In this document: in pieces, positions 1 to 6,701 of the stretch
Layout: each line of letters begins with the position of its first letter
How positions within the stretch are numbered: the first letter of the stretch is position 1
Assembly (NCBI GenBank): GCA_002494125.1
Contig: DLBD01000150.1
Coordinates: forward strand, 1 to 18,447
Reading direction: 5' to 3'
Length of the DNA: 18,447 nucleotides
Origin: Ruminococcaceae bacterium UBA7030
GTDB lineage: Bacteria; Bacillota; Clostridia; Oscillospirales; Acutalibacteraceae
Program-made: the position numbers and the translations under genes
Notes under the pieces: generated by a model
Told to the model about the DNA's origin: nothing
Database searches by the model: none
What the model saw: only the letters and a program-made list of their open reading frames with translations

Positions 1-170
1 TCAGTCATAATTGTTGCAGGGTTTGAGTTGATGAGAACGACCTCATATCCCTCCTCACGAAGAGCAAGACAAGCCTGTGTGCCTGAATAGTCAAATTCTG
101 CTGCCTGTCCGATGACGATAGGACCTGAGCCGATAACAAGTATTTTGTGAATGTCCGTTCTTTTAGGCAT
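1..170 (-). CDS. carB: Carbamoyl-phosphate synthase large subunit, N-terminal fragment
   Basis: This is the first 56 or so codons of the large subunit of carbamoyl-phosphate synthase, cut by the left window edge. The subunit makes carbamoyl phosphate from bicarbonate, ATP and ammonia channelled from CarA, for pyrimidine and arginine synthesis in the cytoplasm. The visible N-terminus starts MPKRTDIHKILVIGSGPIV and continues through IGQAAEFDYSGTQACLAL, the typical ATP-grasp pre-domain start of CarB. The ATG at 170 overlaps the carA stop by 8 bases (carA ends at 163), which implies translational coupling. The identification is firm, but the rest of the protein cannot be judged. Confidence 0.95.
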   Translation of the reverse strand, partial: MPKRTDIHKILVIGSGPIVIGQAAEFDYSGTQACLALREEGYEVVLINSNPATIMT

Positions 171-1260
171 TTTGCTCAGCCTCCTTTTCCATTGACGAAA
201 TAAACTCGTCAAAAAGATATTCGCTGTCCTGAGGACCCGGTGCGCTTTCAGGATGATACTGAACAGAGAAAAGCTTGTTTTTCCCTGACTTAACTCCCTC
301 TGCAGTTTTATCAAGAAGATTTATATGAGTAAGCTCGAGTTCAGTATTTTTAAGCGAGTCAACATCAACAGCATATGAATGGTTTTGTGATGTGATTTCA
401 ATCTTACCTGTCAAAAGATTTTTAACAGGGTGATTACCGCCCCTATGACCGAATTTCATCTTAAACGTCTTTGCGCCGAGTGCAAGAGAAATCATCTGGT
501 GGCCAAGACAAATGCCGAATATCGGAAGCTTTCCCTTAAGCTCCTTTACAACGTTTATAACGCTCTGAACGTCCTCAGGGTTACCCGGTCCGTTCGAAAG
601 GAAAAGTCCGTCAGGCTTAAGCGCCATAATCTCGTCGGCAGTAATGTTGTATGGTACAACGGTTACATTACAGCCCTTTTCATTAAGCTTTCTTACGATG
701 TTAAGCTTTATGCCGCAGTCGATTGCTACAACGTCGTATTTATGATTCGGAGTTCTTGAATACCAACGCTTTTTACAGCTTACGCGCGATACCATATCCG
801 TAGGAATTATATAATCTCTAACTTTTTTCAGAGCTTCTTCATAAGGCACATCGGCATTACAGATAATTACTTTCTGCGAGCCTTCGTCGCGAATAATCCT
901 TGTTATCATTCGTGTATCCACACCGCTGATTGCAGGAATGTCATATTCATCAAGAACCTCTGAAAGTGTTTTGGTATATCTGAAATTTGAAGGTAAATCG
1001 TTATATTCCCTAACAATAAGACCGCCCATTGTCGGAATCTTTGTTTCGTAATCCTCGTCAGTCATACCGTAGTTACCGATAAGAGGATAGGTCATACAAA
1101 CCATCTGGTCGGTATAGCTTGGGTCGGATATAATTTCCTGATAGCCAACCATAGATGTATTGAAAACAATTTCATTTATTGCCTCACAGTCGGCACCGAA
1201 ACCATAGCCGTAAAATTCCTTTCCGTTTTCAAGAATGATTTTTTTATTAAATGGCTTCAT
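163..1260 (-). CDS. carA: Carbamoyl-phosphate synthase small (glutaminase) subunit
   Basis: This subunit hydrolyses glutamine and passes ammonia to CarB. The N-terminal CPSase small-chain domain covers about residues 1-150. The C-terminal class I glutamine amidotransferase domain has the nucleophile loop GICLGHQ (Cys about 251) and the QYHPE motif supplying catalytic His and Glu (about 336 and 338). I place the start at the ATG at 1260 (365 residues). A TTG three codons upstream (1266) is open in frame, but the SD GAGGGG sits about 7 bases before the ATG and only about 1-3 bases before the TTG. The gene begins inside the 3' end of pyrC (overlap about 14 bases) and overlaps carB by 8 bases, so the three genes form one operon. 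Length is normal for the family. Confidence 0.96.
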   Translation of the reverse strand: MKPFNKKIILENGKEFYGYGFGADCEAINEIVFNTSMVGYQEIISDPSYTDQMVCMTYPLIGNYGMTDEDYETKIPTMGGLIVREYNDLPSNFRYTKTLSEVLDEYDIPAISGVDTRMITRIIRDEGSQKVIICNADVPYEEALKKVRDYIIPTDMVSRVSCKKRWYSRTPNHKYDVVAIDCGIKLNIVRKLNEKGCNVTVVPYNITADEIMALKPDGLFLSNGPGNPEDVQSVINVVKELKGKLPIFGICLGHQMISLALGAKTFKMKFGHRGGNHPVKNLLTGKIEITSQNHSYAVDVDSLKNTELELTHINLLDKTAEGVKSGKNKLFSVQYHPESAPGPQDSEYLFDEFISSMEKEAEQNA

Positions 1261-2521
1261 ATACAATCTCCCCTCTATTTATAGTCATTAGGTTTTCGCC
1301 GTAAAGCGTCCAGCCTTCAAACGGAGTTGCCCTTCCCATTGAAACAAATTTTTCAGGGTCAACTGTCCACTCTTTTTCTATGTCGAGAAGTGCAAGACAT
1401 GCAGGCGCACCCTCCTTTATTTCTCCTGCGTCAAAACCGAAAATTTCCCTCGGTTTAACAGACATCATTTCAACAAGTTTTTCAAGACTTATCACACCTG
1501 TTTTTACAAGCTTTGTATTGAGCACTGCAAACGCAGTTTCAAGACCTACGACGCCCATTGCTGACTTTTCAAGTCCTTTTGACTTTTCTTCTTTAGAATG
1601 TGGAGCATGGTCGGTTGCGATAACATCAACGGTTCCGTCAAGCACGCCTTCAACAAGTGCTTTCATATCCTCTCGTGAGCGCAGCGGAGGATTCATCTTA
1701 AATCTTCCGTCCTCCTGTAAATCATCTTCACACATTGTAAGGTAATGCGGTCCGGTTTCGCAGGTGACATTGACGCCCTCGCTTTTTGCCTTTCGTATTA
1801 TTTCAACGCTCTCTTTAGTAGAAATATGGCAGACGTGATAATGACATCCGGTCTTTTTTGCAAGCTCGCAATCTCTTTTAATCTGCGCCCACTCGGACTT
1901 TGAACAAATACCCTTATGGTTATGAGCTTTACAGTATTCACCGTCGTGAATATATCCGCCGTTAAGAAGCTCGTTCACCTCGCAATGAGCAGAAATAATC
2001 TTGCCGAGCTTTGCACATTTTTCCATGGCTTCTTCCATAAGTTCAGCGTTCTGGACTCCTGTGCCGTCGTCGGAATACCCTGCAACCTCACTTGATATTT
2101 CTTCAAAGTCAATAAGCGTTCCTACGCCTTTTCTTCCTTTGGTGATGGTGCCGAAAGGTATTACATCAATTACAGCATCCCGCTCTATTATATCAGTTTG
2201 TACCTTTAGATTTTCAGCACAATCGGGTGCAGGATCAAGATTAGGCATTGTGCAAAGTATATTATATCCGGCTTTCGCTCCTGCCATTGAACCTGTCTTA
2301 ATAGTTTCTTTATAAGAAAAACCGGGCTCACGAAGATGTGTATGAACATCGACGAAACCCGGAATTAAAAAATACTTACCCATTGCATCAACAACACGGT
2401 CTGCATTATCGTCAGAAATAGAAACACCAAGACAATTAATAACATCATCTTTTATAAGGACATCAAGCTTTTTGAAAGTCCTGTCAACATATGTCATTGC
2501 ATTTTTAATAAGTAAATTCAT
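1247..2521 (-). CDS. pyrC: Dihydroorotase (class I)
   Basis: Dihydroorotase cyclises carbamoyl-aspartate to dihydroorotate, the third step of de novo pyrimidine synthesis. The 424-residue protein has the amidohydrolase signature DVHTHLREPG at about 58-67 (metal ligands His60, His62), the YSDDG segment at 149-153 (Asp151, the bridging-metal position in class I enzymes), His179 in SAHCE, His232 in CHIST, and catalytic Asp304 in ATDHAPH. It starts at ATG 2521, preceded by GAGG about 7 bases upstream. It is the first gene after a consensus promoter, and its 3' end overlaps carA. The pyrC-carA-carB order matches the Bacillus pyr operon, but pyrR, pyrP and pyrB are not upstream here. All key residues appear intact. 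Confidence 0.96.
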   Translation of the reverse strand: MNLLIKNAMTYVDRTFKKLDVLIKDDVINCLGVSISDDNADRVVDAMGKYFLIPGFVDVHTHLREPGFSYKETIKTGSMAGAKAGYNILCTMPNLDPAPDCAENLKVQTDIIERDAVIDVIPFGTITKGRKGVGTLIDFEEISSEVAGYSDDGTGVQNAELMEEAMEKCAKLGKIISAHCEVNELLNGGYIHDGEYCKAHNHKGICSKSEWAQIKRDCELAKKTGCHYHVCHISTKESVEIIRKAKSEGVNVTCETGPHYLTMCEDDLQEDGRFKMNPPLRSREDMKALVEGVLDGTVDVIATDHAPHSKEEKSKGLEKSAMGVVGLETAFAVLNTKLVKTGVISLEKLVEMMSVKPREIFGFDAGEIKEGAPACLALLDIEKEWTVDPEKFVSMGRATPFEGWTLYGENLMTINRGEIVYEAI

Positions 2522-2568
2522 AATATAACCTCAAATATGCACTGGCGTATCCTGTTACTTTTCAAGAT

Positions 2569-2597
2569 ATTATAATATTTTTAATTAAATAAGTCAA
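2569..2597 (-). promoter_or_regulatory. Promoter of the pyrC-carA-carB operon
   Basis: On the minus strand, TTGACT (2592-2597) and TATAAT (2569-2574) are separated by exactly 17 bases, close to the housekeeping sigma consensus. Transcription would start near 2562, giving a leader of about 40 bases. That is too short for a PyrR-type attenuator, and I see no terminator hairpin in it. Confidence 0.85.
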
Positions 2598-2618
2598 CAC
2601 AAATTAAGCATATAAATA

Positions 2619-2647
2619 TTTACAATTAGTTACAATTATAATATAAT
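2619..2647 (+). promoter_or_regulatory. Promoter of the GH4-PfkB operon
   Basis: TTTACA (2619-2624) and TATAAT (2642-2647) are separated by 17 bases. A second TATAAT overlaps at 2637-2642. The start would be near 2654, about 20 bases before the ATG at 2674. The SD AAGGAGAG lies at 2660-2667. The promoter faces away from the pyrC promoter, with the two -35 elements about 22 bases apart, so a bound regulator could affect both. Confidence 0.8.
2620..2638. repeat. Tandem 9-base direct repeat in the GH4 promoter
   Basis: TTACAATTA occurs at 2620-2628 and again at 2630-2638, a 10-base spacing of one helical turn. The repeats overlap the -35 element and fill the spacer of the GH4 promoter. Two identical half-sites on the same helix face would suit a regulator operator, but the AT-rich composition means chance is possible. 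Confidence 0.4.
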
Positions 2648-2673
2648 CTAATTATTGCGAAGGAGAGATACTT

Positions 2674-4038
2674 ATGAAGCTTTGTGTTATCGGCGGTGGC
2701 GGTGTGCGCTCAATGTTTCTTGCAAAAAGCATTGCGCAAAAGGCAGAAATGTTAAATATTGATGAGCTTGTATTTATGGACATTGACGCAAAAAAGCTGA
2801 ATATTTACGGTAAAATGGCAAAAAAGGTTGCAAATACCCTATGCCCGTCCCTTTCGTTCTCCCTGACCGACGACGCTGTAAATGCCGTTAAGGATGCGGA
2901 TTATGTTATTACAACAATTCGTGAAGGCGGCGACGAAATGAGAGTTAAGGATGAAAGAATTGCTCTTTCACACGGTGTACTCGGACAGGAAACCACAGGC
3001 GCTGCCGGCCTATCCTTTGCTATGAGAAGTGTCGGAGCGCTTGCTGAATACTGCGAATTAATCAAAGAATATGCCAAGCCTGAATGTAAGGTATTCAACT
3101 TTACAAATCCGGCGGGTGTTGTAAGCCAAACGCTTCGTGATATGGGTTATGATTTTACATATGGAATATGCGACGCGCCAAGCGGTATGCTACGCTCATT
3201 TGAAAAGCTTTATAACAAAGAAGAAGGCAGCGCTCAGGGTGAGCTTTACGGACTTAATCACCTTTCATACTTTACAAGCGTTAAGATTAACGGCAAAGAA
3301 ATGCTTTATGATATCTTAGAAAATGATGAAGCCTACGAAAAAACAGACTTAAGATATTTTGATAAAGAGCTTCTTTTTGACAGGAAGGCAATACTAAACG
3401 AATATCTTTACTATTTCTACTACCGTGAAAAAGCGGTACAAAATATTCTTAATGCAGATAAAACAAGAGGCGAACAGATTTGCGAAATCAACAAGTCGAT
3501 GACAAGCGAGCTTGAAAGGATCGACATTGAAAACGATTTTGACAAAGCCTTTGAGATTTTTGAGTACTGGTACGGTGAAAGAGAAAACAACTATATGGCA
3601 TCTGAAACCGGCGTCAAGAGGAAGAACAAATGGAAATTTGATATTTTCGAAAAGGATGACGGCGGTTATGCGGGAGTTGCTCTTAAATATATTGAACTTT
3701 CGCAAAGCGGTAAAAAAGGACAAATGATTCTTTGTGTGCCAAACGGCAAAGCGATAGACGACCTTGACGAAAAAGATGTTGTTGAAATCACCTGTGACAT
3801 TGAAAACGGCAAGGTTACGCCGCATCATTTTGAAAATATCGACGAACAGAATTTTGAACTGATAAGAAGAGTTAAGATTTACGAAAGACTTGCAAGTAAA
3901 GCAATTAGAGAGAAATCTATCAAGTCAGCTGTTGAGGCGCTGACGCTTCATCCTCTTGTAAACAGTTATTCGATTGCAAAAGAGCTTATAGATGAATATC
4001 TTGAACTCAACAAAAACTACACGGGAGATTGGAAATAA
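2674..4038 (+). CDS. Glycoside hydrolase family 4 (NAD/metal-dependent glycosidase)
   Basis: GH4 enzymes cleave glycosides or 6-phospho-glycosides by a redox-elimination mechanism needing NAD and a divalent metal, usually Mn. The 454-residue protein begins with a Rossmann fold containing the glycine motif GGGGVRS (7-13). FTNPAG at 143-148, the metal-binding Cys166 in GICDAP, and His196 in YGLNHL are the hallmark GH4 sites. The Tyr-rich segment at 243-250 lies where the catalytic Tyr is expected. The CDAPSG context resembles the 6-phospho-glucosidase branch (GlvA/LicH-like) more than the galactosidase branch, but substrate and anomeric preference cannot be read from sequence. No signal peptide is present, so it is cytoplasmic. 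The AAGGAG SD is 8-9 bases upstream. The downstream PfkB kinase overlaps it by one base, and no transporter is adjacent. Confidence 0.85.
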   Translation: MKLCVIGGGGVRSMFLAKSIAQKAEMLNIDELVFMDIDAKKLNIYGKMAKKVANTLCPSLSFSLTDDAVNAVKDADYVITTIREGGDEMRVKDERIALSHGVLGQETTGAAGLSFAMRSVGALAEYCELIKEYAKPECKVFNFTNPAGVVSQTLRDMGYDFTYGICDAPSGMLRSFEKLYNKEEGSAQGELYGLNHLSYFTSVKINGKEMLYDILENDEAYEKTDLRYFDKELLFDRKAILNEYLYYFYYREKAVQNILNADKTRGEQICEINKSMTSELERIDIENDFDKAFEIFEYWYGERENNYMASETGVKRKNKWKFDIFEKDDGGYAGVALKYIELSQSGKKGQMILCVPNGKAIDDLDEKDVVEITCDIENGKVTPHHFENIDEQNFELIRRVKIYERLASKAIREKSIKSAVEALTLHPLVNSYSIAKELIDEYLELNKNYTGDWK

Positions 4039-4943
4039 TGGGATTTATTGCAGGATTGGGTATGACGAATGTTGACCTGCTGTATAAAGGTATGAAAAGA
4101 ATGCCCGATAAAGGCGAAGAATTATACAGCGAAGGCTTTTCGCTTATGCTTGGCGGCGGACTTCCCGCAACACTCATAAACCTTGGAAAACTTGGAATCG
4201 AAACAAAAATTTGCACCTGTCTCGGAAATGATATTTTTTCTGAATTTGCAAAAGAGGAATATGAAAAAAGCGGTGTAAAACCAACAGTTCTGAAAAGCAC
4301 TGCAAATATACCTCTTACAATTACAAGCGCCGTAATTCTTCCTGATGACAGAAGCTTTATAAGTTATAAAAACGATATAGAAGTAAGCTATAAAAACAAA
4401 GAAATTTTCTATAGCACTGCAAAAGGATGCGTTATCTGTCTAATGAATCCTAATGGATTTACAGATGTTTACAGAAAACTAAAGGACGATGGCGCAATAC
4501 TCGTGCTTGACACCGGCTGGGATGATGAGCTGAGTTTTGAAAAGTACGGACAGTATCTTGAGCTTGCTGATTACTATACGCCAAACAGAAAAGAGGCTAT
4601 GAAAATCACCGGCGAAAACACACCTGAAAAAGCCGCGCTTTCACTCAAAAAGTACTTCGACAAGGTTATTGTTAAGGTCGATTCAGAAGGATGCATCGGC
4701 ATTGACGGCGATAGAGAATTTTTTGTTAAAAGCGTTGATAATTTCAGTTGCGTTGATTCAACGGGTGCAGGAGACGCTTTTCTTGCAGGATTTGTTTACG
4801 GCATATACCACGGATACTCATTTGAAGAATGTATTGAATTTGGAAACATAACCGGAGGCAATGCCGTTACAAAGGTCGGAGCGCTCGGTGCACAAATAAA
4901 TGAAAACGAATTAATCAAAATTAAAAACAGCTATTATCTATAA
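4038..4943 (+). CDS. PfkB-family carbohydrate kinase
   Basis: This is a ribokinase/PfkB-fold sugar kinase that transfers phosphate from ATP to a sugar or related small molecule. The glycine-rich segment LGGGLPAT lies near residue 40 and the PfkB signature DSTGAGDAFLAGF near 240-252, with catalytic Asp246 in GAGD. I start at ATG 4038, whose A is shared with the GH4 stop (TAATG). A TTG at 4029 is open in frame, but the GGGAG SD would touch it, while it sits about 10 bases before the ATG. The protein is then about 301 residues, normal for the family. Coupling to GH4 suggests it phosphorylates the sugar or aglycone released there, but the substrate is unknown. The gene ends just before a shared terminator. 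Confidence 0.87.
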   Translation: MGFIAGLGMTNVDLLYKGMKRMPDKGEELYSEGFSLMLGGGLPATLINLGKLGIETKICTCLGNDIFSEFAKEEYEKSGVKPTVLKSTANIPLTITSAVILPDDRSFISYKNDIEVSYKNKEIFYSTAKGCVICLMNPNGFTDVYRKLKDDGAILVLDTGWDDELSFEKYGQYLELADYYTPNRKEAMKITGENTPEKAALSLKKYFDKVIVKVDSEGCIGIDGDREFFVKSVDNFSCVDSTGAGDAFLAGFVYGIYHGYSFEECIEFGNITGGNAVTKVGALGAQINENELIKIKNSYYL

Positions 4944-4976
4944 AAAAAAGCGAAATCAAATAGATTTCGCTTTTTC
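4944..4976. terminator. Bidirectional intrinsic terminator between PfkB kinase and cca
   Basis: A perfect 8-bp stem GCGAAATC (4950-4957) / GATTTCGC (4963-4970) with a 5-base loop is flanked by an A-run on the left and a T-run on the right. It therefore has a U-tract for both the plus-strand kinase transcript and the minus-strand cca transcript. The last codons and stop of cca (4956-4958) lie inside the stem. Confidence 0.9.
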
Positions 4977-6293
4977 TTTTATATATTTAATTAATGACTC
5001 CTTACTGTTTTCAACCTTTTCATCAATAACAAGTTCAAGTAGGTTTTCAAGAGTTTCGCCTATTTTTTTACCTTTAATGCCGAGAGCCATAATATCAAAA
5101 CCATTAACTGCCAAATCGCTAATTGAAAACGGATCGCCGTCCTTGACTATTTCATCAATCATATTTTCAATTCTATCAAGTTCAGGCAGTTCTGCATTTG
5201 TAAGGTCCGTATTCTGACTTAACATATCTGCTCGTTTAACTGTCATAAGTTTTTTCAATTTTTCATATCCAAGCTTGGAAAGCCATTTACGGAGAAGTTT
5301 TCTATCGCATCTAAGTTTGATATCGTGGTATCTGACAAGCGTTGTAACTGTATCAAAAATCTCATTAGAAACCTTAAGTCGTTTTAGTGCATTCTCAGTT
5401 AGCTCAGCGCTCACTACAGGGTGACCGTAAAAATGGTCCTGACCGTTTTCATCTGTGGATTTACAAAATGGCTTTCCTATATCGTGAAAAAGCATTGTAA
5501 GGCGAACAACGCTGTCTTTGGGAGAATTATTAACGGTGTGACAAATATGCTCCCATACGTTGTAAAGATGCCACTTGCTATGCTGGGGATAATCAAAACA
5601 ATCCTTGATTTCAGGAATAAAAACGGCAATTACATCTCTGTACTTCATAAGGACATCGAAAGCATTATCTCCCATAAGAAGCTTATTTAGCTCAACAAAA
5701 AGCCTTTCAGAAGAAACATTTTTAAGAAGGTCTTTATTTCTGAAAACTGAGCTTTTGGTTTCGTCCTCAATGTCAAAGCCGAGCACAGAAGAAAAACGAA
5801 GCGCACGCATAATACGAAGTGCATCCTCATTAAACCTTTTATCTGCATTTCCGACAGTTCTTATTATTCTGTCGTTAATATCCTTTTGACCGCCGAAAAG
5901 GTCGACTACTCCCCTTTCGTTATTATAAGCCATAGCATTTATTGTAAAATCTCTTCGTGACAAATCATACTTAATATCACGAACAAAGTTTACACTTTCA
6001 GGATGACGACTGTCAAAGTACTCGCCGTCTTGTCTGAAAGTTGTAACCTCGTATGACTCACTGTCAAAAAGAACGGTTATCGTTCCGTGCTTAAGACCCG
6101 TTTCAATATACCTGACGCCGTTTTCGTCAAGGATTTTTTCAAGCTCAAACGGAGTTGCGCCTGAGGTTAAATCAAGGTCATCGCAGGGACGACCGAGAAT
6201 ATGGTCACGAACGCAGCCGCCGACAGCATATGCTTCAAAGCCGTATGACTCAATAAGTGATATTAACTTTTCGGCATTTTCGGGTATATTCAT
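4956..6293 (-). CDS. cca: CCA tRNA nucleotidyltransferase with HD domain
   Basis: This enzyme adds or repairs the 3' CCA end of tRNAs. The 445-residue class II nucleotidyltransferase has GGCVRD at 25-30, the metal-binding DDLDL with Asp39 and Asp41, the RRDFTINAMA motif at 113-122, and the nucleotide-recognition region NEDALRIMRALRF at about 155-167. An HD phosphohydrolase-like domain follows, with WEHICH near 247-252 and HDIGKP at 270-275. Its ATG overlaps the upstream hypothetical gene's stop by four bases (ATGA), with GGGAG just upstream. It is the last gene of the long minus-strand string. A poly(A) polymerase annotation is a common confusion, but the HD domain and overall layout favour CCA-adding. 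Confidence 0.9.
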   Translation of the reverse strand: MNIPENAEKLISLIESYGFEAYAVGGCVRDHILGRPCDDLDLTSGATPFELEKILDENGVRYIETGLKHGTITVLFDSESYEVTTFRQDGEYFDSRHPESVNFVRDIKYDLSRRDFTINAMAYNNERGVVDLFGGQKDINDRIIRTVGNADKRFNEDALRIMRALRFSSVLGFDIEDETKSSVFRNKDLLKNVSSERLFVELNKLLMGDNAFDVLMKYRDVIAVFIPEIKDCFDYPQHSKWHLYNVWEHICHTVNNSPKDSVVRLTMLFHDIGKPFCKSTDENGQDHFYGHPVVSAELTENALKRLKVSNEIFDTVTTLVRYHDIKLRCDRKLLRKWLSKLGYEKLKKLMTVKRADMLSQNTDLTNAELPELDRIENMIDEIVKDGDPFSISDLAVNGFDIMALGIKGKKIGETLENLLELVIDEKVENSKESLIKYIKEKAKSI

Positions 6294-6700
6294 ACTTCTC
6301 CCTGAATCTCGTTTTCAAACACAAGCTTTACTGCGCTTTTTTTATTGAACTTTTCAAGCTCTTCAAAAAGCTGGGTAAGCTCGTCAGAATTAAGCCTTTC
6401 CCTCTCTTCGGGATATGACCATCTCTCAAAAGGATTTTTGTCGGTAACAAGCATTTTACCGTCAAAAAGAATCCAGTTGAAAACAAGAATTTTTCTTTTG
6501 TTTTTTACATAGTAAAGCTTTCCATGGGAACCGCTTGACACATTTTTGAAATATATCAGCCCCTTAGCCTGCTTCATAATAATTCTTACCTGCTGTTCGT
6601 ACGGCAGTCTTCGAAACTGCGCTCTGTTAATAAGCGGAAAAATAACAATTCCGAGAACAATAATTCCCGCAATCAGCAAGGCAATCTGAGCACCTGTCAT
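6290..6700 (-). CDS. Small membrane-anchored hypothetical protein
   Basis: I do not recognise this 136-residue protein. Residues about 5-26 form one hydrophobic helix (a signal anchor or single membrane segment). Basic and aromatic residues then lead into a soluble domain of about 105 residues with alternating beta-like and charged segments (GKLYYVKNKRKILVF, WILFDGKMLV) and a C-terminal amphipathic helix. The start ATG 6700 lies one base after the stop of the mannosidase gene, whose last codons supply the AGGAG SD, so translation is coupled. It overlaps cca by four bases. Being real is supported by the SD and the tight packing. Function is unknown, and neither neighbour suggests one. Confidence 0.75.
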   Translation of the reverse strand: MTGAQIALLIAGIIVLGIVIFPLINRAQFRRLPYEQQVRIIMKQAKGLIYFKNVSSGSHGKLYYVKNKRKILVFNWILFDGKMLVTDKNPFERWSYPEERERLNSDELTQLFEELEKFNKKSAVKLVFENEIQGEV

Positions 6701-6701
6701 T

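Noticed and set aside
3394..3828. A 144-codon open frame on the minus strand inside the GH4 gene
   Set aside because: It is antisense to a strongly conserved GH4 coding region, matches no family, and has no SD. It is a shadow frame, as are the other open frames opposite carA, pyrC, cca and the mannosidase.
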